In this document: positions 1 to 8,656 of the stretch, piece by piece
Position numbering within the stretch: position 1 is the first letter of the stretch
Layout: each line of letters opens with the position of its first letter
DNA from: Cordylochernes scorpioides
Taxonomy: Eukaryota; Arthropoda; Arachnida; Pseudoscorpiones; Chernetidae
NCBI GenBank assembly: GCA_030710605.1
Contig: CP092882.1
Coordinates: 17,294,316-17,358,315 of the forward strand
DNA: 64,000 nucleotides
Direction: 5' to 3'
Notes under the pieces: generated by a model
Told to the model about the DNA's origin: nothing
The model's database searches: none
The model's input: the letters and a program-made list of their open reading frames with translations, nothing else
Program-made: the position numbers and the translations under genes

Positions 1-160
1 AGCCGGACATTGGGATAAAACAACAACGAGTTTTATAGGGGAAGAGTGACCTCTGGCGGTCGATTTAGCAGAGTATTTGAATCTATGAAATTATAATTTA
101 AAATAAAATAATATTTTTATATAACATATATATATTCCTGAAACAGTATAAATGAAAAAA
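1..160 (+). repeat. Partial copy of interspersed repeat A
   Basis: The window opens inside a repeat that recurs at about 8365-8655, 30325-30610 (minus), 35035-35335 (minus), 48060-48510 and 62690-63200. Shared landmarks are GAGCCGG, a run of AACAACAAC followed by GAGTTTT, then CCTCTGGCGGTCGATTTA and an AT-rich tail. No coding capacity is seen. It could be an LTR or a SINE-like unit; the class is unresolved. Confidence 0.6.
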
Positions 161-247
161 TAGTTCTTTATTTACATACATAATGTCTTTTTATGTATAT
201 TCATAACACCTAGCACATCAGATATGCAACTTTTATTTAATTTATAT

Positions 248-422
248 TGTAGCAAAGTATTTATTATTTTATTAACACAGAATCATTTTTATGTTTATAT
301 TGTTCTACTTTGTAAACTTCCCTCTTTGCTTATCTTTTTGTTTATCACTCATAGTTTGTTCTTGTCTGAAATAAATTGTTGTCTCATCCCGAAGTTGGTC
401 TTCCCTTATTTTCCATGTGACA
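248..422 (+). mobile_element. Solo LTR, about 175 bp, TSD ATAT
   Basis: The unit begins TGTAGCAAAG and ends GTGACA, giving TG...CA ends, and is flanked on both sides by ATAT (244-247 and 423-426). The same sequence forms the two LTRs of the small element at 31870-32553 and another solo copy at 31332-31510. This supports a solo LTR left by recombination between LTRs. Confidence 0.7.
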
Positions 423-504
423 ATATATTCATAACAAACAAAGAATATATATAAATATTGCATTATTTACATAAACATTATCTCCTATATATATATATAT
501 ATAT

Positions 505-785
505 ATATATTTCTGAAGCAGTATAAATGAAAAAATAGTCCTTTATTTATATACATAATGTCTTTTTATGTACATTTATAACACCTAACACATCAGATAT
601 GCAACTTTTATTTAATTTATATACATATTGTCTTATATATACTGTATACATTAATAAAATACAGCAGATAGATAAATATTGTTGTAATTGTAATTGTGTT
701 GTATTGTAAATAACGTTGTATCGTATATATATAATATATAAAAATGTTACGTATATATAACACATATATAAAACGAAATACATTA
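505..785. repeat. Left arm of long inverted repeat
   Basis: Reading 505-785 on the reverse strand gives the sequence found on the plus strand at 1380-1531 and, after the inserted LTR element, at 8139-8275. The arms are AT-rich and imperfect. 120-245 is a further direct copy of part of this arm. The inverted repeat is the host site of both the HHR element and the 1532-8138 LTR element. Confidence 0.65.
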
Positions 786-786
786 T

Positions 787-965
787 TAAGAAAAAGGCAT
801 CTCCTTATCGTGCAAATGAAAGTTGCTGATTGCTGATTCTCATTGATTTTTAATTATTCCAGAATTGGCCAAATATCCATTCTTGATTAATCAAGAAAAG
901 CTAACCACGGACGCGTTTCGGGCTGTTGGCCCTCATCAGCGTGGTGCAAGCTGTGCAGATAGATA
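787..965 (-). mobile_element. Hammerhead-bearing short element, family 1
   Basis: The unit is absent from the matching arm of the surrounding inverted repeat, so it looks like an insertion. On the minus strand it reads from a 5' part AGCTTGCACCAC through the ribozyme (904-945), CTTGATTAATCAAG, and a 3' end GGAGATGCCTTTTT. Related copies lie at 34200-34345, 35640-35850, 56189-56370 and, diverged, 13550-13745. It has no ORF. Ribozyme, small size and lack of coding capacity resemble metazoan retrozymes or non-autonomous Penelope-like elements. Confidence 0.7.
904..945 (-). ncRNA. Type I hammerhead ribozyme, complete core
   Basis: On the minus strand the order is stem I ACCACG (945-940), CTGATGA (939-933), stem II GGGC with loop CAACA and GCCC (932-920), GAAA (919-916), CGCG (915-912), then the cleavage triplet ending T911-C910, and CGTGGT (909-904). 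CGTGGT is the exact complement of ACCACG, so stem I has 6 bp. Stem II has 4 bp. Stem III is the self-complementary ACGCGT with no loop, so it should be far more stable in a dimer. All core positions match the hammerhead consensus CUGANGA/GAAA/NUH. Cleavage is predicted after C910. Confidence 0.88.
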
Positions 966-984
966 TGCAAAATATGCATGTACA

Positions 985-1045
985 GCAGATATGCAAATAT
1001 ATCATCATTTGCATATATATTTCCGCGTATAAATTCAAAAAATAT
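985..1045. repeat. Inner arm of inverted repeat (partner 1303-1375)
   Basis: The segment with TGCATATATATTTCCGCG is the reverse complement, with a few changes, of 1303-1375. It continues the long inverted repeat inwards toward the hairpin at 1120-1268. Confidence 0.55.
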
Positions 1046-1119
1046 ATGACAGATGTCCATATGAAAAGATAGTACCAATGTGATATTGTACTGGGATAAG
1101 GTTCATAAATTAAGAAAAT

Positions 1120-1268
1120 AAAAAAGGCATCTTCTTATCGTGCAATTGAAAGTTGCTGATGGCTTGCGCCATCTATCGGAATATTCGGAATATTTATTCC
1201 GATAGATGGCGCAAGCCATCAGCAACTTTAAGTTGAACGATAAGGAGATGCCTTTTTTCTATTTTCTT
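1120..1268. repeat. Fold-back of family 1 3' ends
   Basis: Two copies of the 3' half of family 1 lie head to head. The left arm runs from AAGGCATCTTC to GATGGCTTGCGCC. The right arm runs from CCGATAGATGGCGC to GGAGATGCC. They are separated by a few bases (TTCGGAA). The ribozyme part is missing from both arms, so both copies are 5'-truncated and joined at the truncated ends with their 3' ends outward. The transcript would form a long hairpin. Confidence 0.75.
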
Positions 1269-1531
1269 AAGATATCCATATATTATATACACATTTTATC
1301 AAATGCAACATATATTTTTTGAATTTATACACGGAAATATATATGCAAATGATGAGATATTTGCATATCTACTGTATGTCTATGAATATAATGTATTTCA
1401 TCTTATATATGTGTTATATATATACGTAACATTTTTGTATCGTATATATACGATACAGCATGTAAATAATGCAATATTTAGGTATATGCTGAATGTTATG
1501 AATGTATACAGTATATATAAGACAATATGTA

Positions 1532-2487
1532 TGTAATATGATGATGTTGTTATTACACTATAATATTTGATGTATTACACTGTTGTAGAATCCTGTCGAC
1601 TTAACCGTTCTGTGGCAATATCGTTGCGGGGTTTCTTATTGTTGGATGCGAATGGTGAGATTTGGTTGAAGCGCAGTCGTTGAGTGGTAAGTGAAGCACA
1701 CAGTTAGGAATAATCAGGACACATGATGAGGTTTGAAAATAAAAGGCAACTGGATTGGAGGGAAGAAGGTTTGAGAAGGAGCGGGTTTGATTGTTCCTTA
1801 TCTGATCACATGGCGGTGATTGACATAGCTATGAGCTGAGAGAGAGATCTCTAGAACAGATGTTACCTTGGTGGGAGCAAGTCGAAGGCTGATCCGAACT
1901 CGGTGGGAGCCAAGTCGCTACTGCAGGTGTTGTTCCTATGAGAGCGAAAACCTAACTGACCATCCTTGCCTTTCGATTTAACACCAAGACTCCGTTTCTC
2001 TCTGATTGGTTGAGAGATGATCACATGCTTTTTCCCTATTGGTTGACCTATTTAGATGCTATCTTTTGATTGGCCCGCGGCTTTCCTTGATGAAAGCTGT
2101 GGTCTGCTTGATAGGAAGTGTCGAGTGCTATTTTGACTTTATTTACTTCCGTGTTATCAAATACGTCCTATCTTGGGTCGGAAGTATGGGGTGTCTCTAT
2201 ACTAATATAACTTCTGTGGATATTGGATACGTCCTGTTTTGTCAGGAAGTATTGAGTGCATCTTGGCTAAAATAAGTTCTGCGGTCACTAGAGACGTCCG
2301 GTCTCTGCCCCTGCAATATTGACACAGGGGTGCCCAGAATAGTCGTGCCAGCCTTAGGTCTACTTCCTATATCTTAATGCTACTTGCTTCCCTCCAGTTA
2401 CCTTGTTCTTTATTAAGTCTTCGAAAATCATACATGGTACATACATAGTGGGTCGGGGTTGCATTTAATTATATACAAATTATGACA
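1532..2487 (-). repeat. LTR of the 6.6-kb element (sense 3' LTR)
   Basis: Plus-strand ends are TGTAATATGATG and AAATTATGACA. The repeat is co-linear with 7183-8138 at a constant offset of 5651 bp and shows no difference by eye. It contains a 78-codon open stretch (2039-2275) that is repeated in the other LTR and has no recognisable domain. I treat that stretch as incidental. Confidence 0.88.
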
Positions 2488-4238
2488 GATGCGCCCCCTA
2501 CATGTGAAGAATTCAAGAAGGGGTTAGCCTGAGAGAATTCTGTAAAATGAAAAATAATTTTGTGGGAAAATTAGTTGTAGGTATTGAGGGGCTATATACA
2601 AGCATTGCTGGTGACATAAGTAAGATAGAATGGGGTTGATGATATAGGTTGAGTATAATTAATAGAAATCAAAAATTTTTTTAATTGTAAGAAATCAATG
2701 AAGGTTATGGTACATAGTGGGTAAAACAAAAATGCGCCTAAACGAATTCTACTCGAGATAAGAAATGATATCGAGGGAGTTCTATTAAGGCTTTTGAAAT
2801 CAAATAAAAATAATATAAAATAGTTGAATGAAATCAAAATTGAATGTGTTTTGTTGAAAAAGAAAAATATTTTGTTGCATGGTGACAAAGACAACTGCTT
2901 AGTTACTTTTTTGCTCGACTTTTGAGAAAAGAAATCGAGGAAATTTCATAAGGCGCTTTGAAATCAAAACAAAATAAAATAAGAGTAGTTGAATGAAAAC
3001 AAAATTGAATGTGTTTGGTTGAATGGTGAGAAAAAAAAAGAAAAATGCCTAACCATATTCTAGCTCGAAATTGGGAATGAAATCGAAGGAATTCTATTAG
3101 GTCTTTTGAGAAATCAAAAATAAAAATAAAATAAAAGTTTTTTGAGCGAAATCAAAGTTGAGTGCTTGGTTGAATGGTGAAAAAAAAAGGGAAAATGCCT
3201 AACCATATTCTATTCGAGATTGGGAATGAAATCGAAGGAATTCTATTAGGTCTTTTGAGAAATCAAAAATAAAAATAAAATAAAAGTTTTTTTGAGCGAA
3301 ATCAAAGTTGAGTGTTTGAAAAAGAAAAATGAAAAATAAAAAGGTTTCAACAACAGAGGGTGATTTAATGTTTTTAGTTTAATCGAAAACCAGTGGGTTT
3401 TCGTTGATAATTGAGTTGTGGCAATATAAGCTAAGTGGTAAATAGAATGATAATTGATAAATAAAAATGATAATATAAACTAATTGGAAAAAAAATGATA
3501 ATTAATGATTAAAAGTGGCAATAAGTTGAATAAATTGATAAATTGATTAAATATTTACATTTTTAATTGCGAGAAAATAATGAAAATGATTGATATGAAA
3601 AATAAGGTGTATTGGTTGGAACCCTTTGGTATCTACATGCCCTGATCTAAATGTATTGATTGTTCCATTTTGCCCTATAAATGTTTTACTTGCTCAATTA
3701 TGCCCTATAAATTTTTTGTCTCATCTGTAGCGACACTTAGGTGAAAACGTGATTCTAGTCCTCAAGTGCGTTTATGCTGTGTGTACAGGAGACATGGAAA
3801 TCTATATAACCTTTATGTGTAATTTTTTGTCTTTGTGTGTGTGTTGTGAAAAAATGTTAGAAGTCTGTTGTGTAAGAAATGTGTGAGTTAGTTCTATGTG
3901 TTGTCTCGTGGATGTGGAGTTGGTTGGTAAAAATCGATATGTAGACTCGAACTGGAATCAAAATCGGTGGTATAGCGAGGTTCCCAGTTGACCTCAATAG
4001 GGGATCTTCTCATTGTAATTAGAGATACGGAAGTGGGGTGTGTCGGGCAAACGAGAGGGAGGGAAATTGGAGATCGGACGAGGGCGCTCCGCTTTGTTTA
4101 CAGAGGCCGAATTTATCGCTGCGAACTACACTTCCGTCGTGGTGTCTCAAATTCTCGTTTCCTGCCGTCTATTTATTTTTGGTGCGGCTCGGGGCTTGTT
4201 TTTGGAGTACGGCTTCTCCGACATCGGTTGGTTATCTT
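2488..4238. other. Non-coding interior of the 6.6-kb element
   Basis: This 1.75-kb stretch lies between the ORF stop and the sense 3' LTR. 2690-3330 holds three to four imperfect copies of a unit of roughly 130 bp with GAAATCGA, GGAATTCTATTAGG and an A-rich AAAATAAAATAA part. 3640-3720 has two copies of TGCCCTATAAAT. I see no ORF with a recognisable product. Confidence 0.5.
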
Positions 4239-6593
4239 TCAGTTACTGCTATCTTTTCGGAGTTTATTTAGATTTTCTGCGAGGATGGTTCCTAAAATTA
4301 GGAGAAGTTTTATAAATGCTTGTCCAAAATTAAAAACTGCCTCTTGTAGTTCGAAGATTTTCTGAGCGGGCATGGTATATATAAACAAGTAATTGATGAA
4401 TAAAATTGGAATACAGTTGTATGGCAGAAGTAACAAACAAAGGATGAAAATCAGATGAAAAATAGGGTATTGCCCCATGTTCGTCCACATTTTTGTAACT
4501 GGGGACTCTGAAATATTTGCTTGAACCTTATAAATTGTAGAATTTGAATGATTGGTAGGTTCGCAGTTTTCCTGTTTGATATCTTTAGGGAGTGTTGTGA
4601 TATGATTGAGCTGGTTGTCAGGTTTACAGTTCTCCTGCTTGATCGTCAATGGTTTTATTAGAGATATGTCGGCGGTAATTGGTTTAGGTTGAGATGTGTG
4701 ATCTTTTCTCTGACGTGGATGTGGTAATTTTGGCATTATTTGTGTTGTGTGTACGCTGTGCTTTATGTACGAATTTTGTTTTGTTTGGGTACCTGTGTCG
4801 GTATTTTTACGTGCAGGTTGTTTGTATTCATCGATTCTTCTAGCGAATCGGCAGGTGGGGCAGGTTTTTACCTGTTTTGCGATGTCTTGTGTCATGTTCT
4901 GCCAATAATATTGTGCTGAGATGACCCTCGTCATCTTGGAGATGTTTGGATGGTGGTGTTGAGTGTGTACGGACTTAAGGAGTCTGGTTGTAAGTGAACT
5001 TGGGACTATAGTTTTAAGTACTCCTTTTCGGGAGACGGTGCGCAGTTTATTGTGATCTATAGTCACGCGAGATTTTCCCGGTGGAGAAGACTGTTGGCTC
5101 TGTATGAGTGGCGCATCTAGAAAGCCACAAAATGGGATACGAGTTCCAATGCCCGTTTCATATTGTTGTACTCCATTTATGCTACGGACCTCATATTCAT
5201 ATCTTGACAATCTTAACCTCCATCGAAACAATCTGCCTGACGGAGCTTTGATCTCTTTCAACCACTGCAATGCGGGATGGTCAGAAAATATTGTAAACTT
5301 TCTGCCATTTAGACAGGTGCGGAAATTATCCACACTTTCCACAATGGCTAGGCATTGTAGTTCCAAGTCTGAATAATTTCGCTCGTGACTACGTAGAGAT
5401 CGGCTGAAATGTTGAACGGTGTATGTCTTCCCATCAGGGTAGACTTGTTTAAGAACGCCTGTAATGCTGAATGTTGAGGTGTTACAGTACACCTGGCATG
5501 GCAGACCTTCCTGGTAAAGGTGTAATGTGGGGTGTGTGGTAAGGTTTTCTTTCAGGTTAGTGAACGCTTTCTGGCATTCGTCATCCCAGACCCACATGAT
5601 ATCCTTTTTTAGAAGGTTGATAAGTGGCGTCCGCAAGCGGGCGTGGTCTGGAATGAACTCTTTATAGGTGTTCACAGCTTTTAGGAAAGATCGCAAGGCT
5701 TTTCGATTGTGTGGTTGTTTGGTGGCGTGAATTTTTTCTATGTTTTGTGTAGACGGGATGATTGTATTATTCTTAACGGTTGTGCATGCGCTTGTTTGTC
5801 GTTGTTGTTGTCTTTTGGCGTGCGTGTTGCGTGTGTTGTGCGGATTGTGTGTGTTACCGTTGTGTGACGACGTATGGGTGCGCGTGTTGTGAGGTACATT
5901 TGCGTGTTTATGGCGTTGCGAAGTATGGTCATGTGTGGATTTTGTGTGGTAAGTGGGTGAGCTGTGTCGGTGTACGGACACTTTTTTGGGCATTATTGGA
6001 ATTGTAGGTTGGAGTCGTGGTGGTTTTACATGTTGTGGGCATATAGTACTGGTAATTGGGTTGAGTGAAAAGTTGCGTGGTGTGAGATTAGAATGGTGGC
6101 ATGTAAATATTGGAGGTTTGGGCAATGAATGCAGGCAAGGGTTTCCATGTGTGAAAGCTTTGGGTGCTGTGCGAGTCCTTTGGGACAGGTTTTGGCCTAG
6201 CCCGTGCTTGCATTCATTTGACACATGTTTAAAGTGGTAGATAAGATTAGACAATGGGACGCCAAGTTGGAAAATAGTGCCGCGATTATAATTTAGTTTT
6301 AATTTATACTGATAAAGGGTTTTTAAGGTAAGAACTCCAAATGGCAAGGATGCATTTACCACGTGGAAGTTCTCTCTACGGGTTATTTGGCCTATTGTCA
6401 GAGGGAAAGTTAAATGTCCTATTATTTTCGTAAAACTATTTAGGGTGGATAGATCAAGGGAAGGTTTTTTAATACTTAAATTGGGAAGTTGTGCTTTTAA
6501 TCTATTGTATAAATGATACGGCAATATGTTCGAACCTGCGTCTGGTTCAATGAGAAAGGTACATGGTAGGTCCTGGGTCAGATACAAGTCCAA
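4239..6593 (-). CDS. Chimeric retroelement polyprotein, 784 aa, no RT core
   Basis: The ORF has recognisable Ty3-type pieces but not a complete Pol. Residues about 1-110 resemble a retropepsin, with EPDAGSN where DTGA or DSGA is usual, so catalysis is doubtful. Residues about 200-300 are rich in His, Thr, Asn and Arg and occupy the place of the RT palm; no YxDD is present. Residues about 300-460 match the RT connection and RNase H (RSLRSHERNYSDLELQCLA, FSDHPALQWL), but the first catalytic Asp is replaced in YCNTSTF. Residues about 540-580 carry an integrase HHCC finger ending CPTC. The DDE core is missing. Near residues 708-740 there is a hydrophobic run (FILCLLLLPYNC) that could be a membrane segment or signal sequence. 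The frame is open despite these losses, so this is either a young internally deleted copy or a retained chimeric protein. Confidence 0.75.
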   Translation of the reverse strand: MDLYLTQDLPCTFLIEPDAGSNILPYHLYNRLKAQLPNLSIKKPSLDLSTLNSFTKIIGHLTFPLTIGQITRRENFHVVNASLPFGVLTLKTLYQYKLKLNYNRGTIFQLGVPLSNLIYHFKHVSNECKHGLGQNLSQRTRTAPKAFTHGNPCLHSLPKPPIFTCHHSNLTPRNFSLNPITSTICPQHVKPPRLQPTIPIMPKKVSVHRHSSPTYHTKSTHDHTSQRHKHANVPHNTRTHTSSHNGNTHNPHNTRNTHAKRQQQRQTSACTTVKNNTIIPSTQNIEKIHATKQPHNRKALRSFLKAVNTYKEFIPDHARLRTPLINLLKKDIMWVWDDECQKAFTNLKENLTTHPTLHLYQEGLPCQVYCNTSTFSITGVLKQVYPDGKTYTVQHFSRSLRSHERNYSDLELQCLAIVESVDNFRTCLNGRKFTIFSDHPALQWLKEIKAPSGRLFRWRLRLSRYEYEVRSINGVQQYETGIGTRIPFCGFLDAPLIQSQQSSPPGKSRVTIDHNKLRTVSRKGVLKTIVPSSLTTRLLKSVHTQHHHPNISKMTRVISAQYYWQNMTQDIAKQVKTCPTCRFARRIDEYKQPARKNTDTGTQTKQNSYIKHSVHTTQIMPKLPHPRQRKDHTSQPKPITADISLIKPLTIKQENCKPDNQLNHITTLPKDIKQENCEPTNHSNSTIYKVQANISESPVTKMWTNMGQYPIFHLIFILCLLLLPYNCIPILFINYLFIYTMPAQKIFELQEAVFNFGQAFIKLLLILGTILAENLNKLRKDSSN

Positions 6594-6746
6594 AGTTAAT
6601 TTGATGGTGTCATTGGGTGGATTGCCTACCTTAGTCTCGAAAAGTCTCCATTGTGGCGTCTTCGGCTTGGTGTGGCTGGCTTGGAATATCTGTTGGACCG
6701 GGTCGGGACCTTTTGCACTGTCCTCGCAATTGAAAGGGAAATTTAG

Positions 6747-7085
6747 TCATTTGTACTGCTTCCATTCGAGTGGACCGCGTTGTCGGTACACTGGGCCCGT
6801 GTCGCGTGGCTTGCTTCCGGGTGCACGGGTACGGCATGGCGGGTGGCGACTCCTCGGTGGCGTCAGGTTGTTCGGACACGTACCGGCGGTGCGGGCGTCG
6901 GCTGTCCCGAGGGTGGCGCTCCGGAAGACCGCTTCCAGTTGCGTGGATCTTGGCCCTTGTAGCGCGGCGGTCAGTTCTAAAATTACCGTCGCAAGGGGGT
7001 GTCTTGTCGCTTCGTTCGTTGTCAGTCTCTTCTCTCTTGGTTTGTCATTGCCTTTTGGTTTGCTGGTGTCTGGGCTAATTTCCAT
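6747..7085 (-). CDS. Possible Gag remnant, basic
   Basis: A 112-codon minus-strand frame lies between the sense 5' LTR and the large ORF, where gag belongs. It is Arg-, Lys- and Pro-rich, as in a nucleocapsid region, but has no CCHC knuckle. It is in the same frame as the downstream ORF and separated from it by a stop. A second overlapping frame (6631-6879) is also basic. The region is GC-richer than its surroundings. The gag identity rests on position and composition only. Confidence 0.35.
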   Translation of the reverse strand: MEISPDTSKPKGNDKPREKRLTTNEATRHPLATVILELTAALQGPRSTQLEAVFRSATLGTADARTAGTCPNNLTPPRSRHPPCRTRAPGSKPRDTGPVYRQRGPLEWKQYK

Positions 7086-7174
7086 AATCTTTATCCTGAT
7101 TAAGCTCTATAATCTTTATCCTGATTAAGTTCCATAATCTTTATCCTGATTAAGTTCCATAATCTTTATCCTGT
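7082..7174. repeat. Tandem 25-bp repeat in leader, about 4 copies
   Basis: The plus-strand unit is ATAATCTTTATCCTGATTAA plus GTTCC, repeated four times with small changes. On the sense (minus) strand three of the four copies contain ATGGAA, producing short upstream reading frames ahead of the gag-like frame. Confidence 0.75.
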
Positions 7175-7182
7175 CGACTCTG

Positions 7183-8138
7183 TGTAATATGATGATGTTG
7201 TTATTACACTATAATATTTGATGTATTACACTGTTGTAGAATCCTGTCGACTTAACCGTTCTGTGGCAATATCGTTGCGGGGTTTCTTATTGTTGGATGC
7301 GAATGGTGAGATTTGGTTGAAGCGCAGTCGTTGAGTGGTAAGTGAAGCACACAGTTAGGAATAATCAGGACACATGATGAGGTTTGAAAATAAAAGGCAA
7401 CTGGATTGGAGGGAAGAAGGTTTGAGAAGGAGCGGGTTTGATTGTTCCTTATCTGATCACATGGCGGTGATTGACATAGCTATGAGCTGAGAGAGAGATC
7501 TCTAGAACAGATGTTACCTTGGTGGGAGCAAGTCGAAGGCTGATCCGAACTCGGTGGGAGCCAAGTCGCTACTGCAGGTGTTGTTCCTATGAGAGCGAAA
7601 ACCTAACTGACCATCCTTGCCTTTCGATTTAACACCAAGACTCCGTTTCTCTCTGATTGGTTGAGAGATGATCACATGCTTTTTCCCTATTGGTTGACCT
7701 ATTTAGATGCTATCTTTTGATTGGCCCGCGGCTTTCCTTGATGAAAGCTGTGGTCTGCTTGATAGGAAGTGTCGAGTGCTATTTTGACTTTATTTACTTC
7801 CGTGTTATCAAATACGTCCTATCTTGGGTCGGAAGTATGGGGTGTCTCTATACTAATATAACTTCTGTGGATATTGGATACGTCCTGTTTTGTCAGGAAG
7901 TATTGAGTGCATCTTGGCTAAAATAAGTTCTGCGGTCACTAGAGACGTCCGGTCTCTGCCCCTGCAATATTGACACAGGGGTGCCCAGAATAGTCGTGCC
8001 AGCCTTAGGTCTACTTCCTATATCTTAATGCTACTTGCTTCCCTCCAGTTACCTTGTTCTTTATTAAGTCTTCGAAAATCATACATGGTACATACATAGT
8101 GGGTCGGGGTTGCATTTAATTATATACAAATTATGACA
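7183..8138 (-). repeat. LTR of the 6.6-kb element (sense 5' LTR)
   Basis: It has the same ends and length as 1532-2487. It is followed by TGTATATAAAT, completing the TGTA target duplication. The left arm of the surrounding inverted repeat (near 600-640, reverse strand) preserves the uninterrupted site. Confidence 0.88.
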
Positions 8139-8275
8139 TGTATATAAATGAAATTAAAGTTGCATATCTGATGTGTTAGGTGTTATGAATATACATAAAA
8201 AGACATTGTGTATGTAAATAAAGGACTATTTCTTTTCATTTATACTGATTCAGGAATATATATATGTTATAAAAA
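8139..8275. repeat. Right arm of the long inverted repeat, displaced
   Basis: The sequence continues the inverted repeat interrupted at 1531. It holds GTTGCATATCTGATGTG, the reverse complement of the segment near 590-610. Confidence 0.65.
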
Positions 8276-8364
8276 GAGAAGAGATTTTCTGCTTGTATTT
8301 TAATTGTTATTTATCTATTATTAGCTGTTACTTGATTTTTGCATACATGTGTATTTTACGATAT

Positions 8365-8655
8365 TATTCTGCAGTCGTGGGAATAATAAAATAGTTTTGA
8401 TAAGTAGTTGCTTTAATTGGTCTTAAGGAATATATAAAAAACATAATTTGGTATAAGTACTGCCTGGCTTAAGGCGAGTAGAACAACGAAAAACAAAAGT
8501 TTATTTACATAATGTACAAAAGTTCTGAGCCGGCCTTCGGTATACAACAACATCGAGTTTTTATATGCAAAGCGTAACCTCTGGCGGTCGATTTAATAGA
8601 ATATTTGAATCTATGAAATTATAATTTTAAATAAAATAATATTTTTATATAAAAT
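8365..8655 (+). repeat. Interspersed repeat A
   Basis: A full-looking copy runs from GCAGTCGTGG through TACTGCCTGGCTTAAGGCG, GAGCCGGCC and CCTCTGGCGGTCGATTTA to an AT-rich tail. It is non-coding and of unknown class. Its tail abuts the Helitron end at 8657. Confidence 0.6.
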
Positions 8656-8656
8656 A

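Larger units (their letters stand above)
1532..8138 (-). mobile_element. LTR retroelement, rearranged, 6.6 kb
   Basis: Two 956-bp direct repeats with TG...CA ends (1532-2487 and 7183-8138) enclose a 4.7-kb interior with a minus-strand Ty3-type ORF. The flanks carry the 4-bp duplication TGTA. The LTRs look identical by eye, which suggests a recent insertion. The interior lacks the RT palm and the integrase catalytic core, so mobilisation would need proteins from another copy. No TGG-type primer-binding site is visible next to the sense 5' LTR. A weak purine tract (AGGGGGCGC) lies beside the sense 3' LTR. Confidence 0.85.

Noticed and set aside
2039-2275. 78-codon frame repeated at 7690-7926
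   Set aside because: It is an incidental open stretch duplicated because it lies in both LTRs. It has no domain and no start context.
4040-4365. Overlapping plus-strand frames at 3988-4365
   Set aside because: They lie opposite the end of the minus-strand retroelement ORF or in its non-coding tail and have no recognisable product.
4239-6593. Env gene at the C-terminus of the chimeric ORF
   Set aside because: A single hydrophobic run is visible, without a furin site, cysteine pattern or fusion peptide, so an envelope assignment is not supported.
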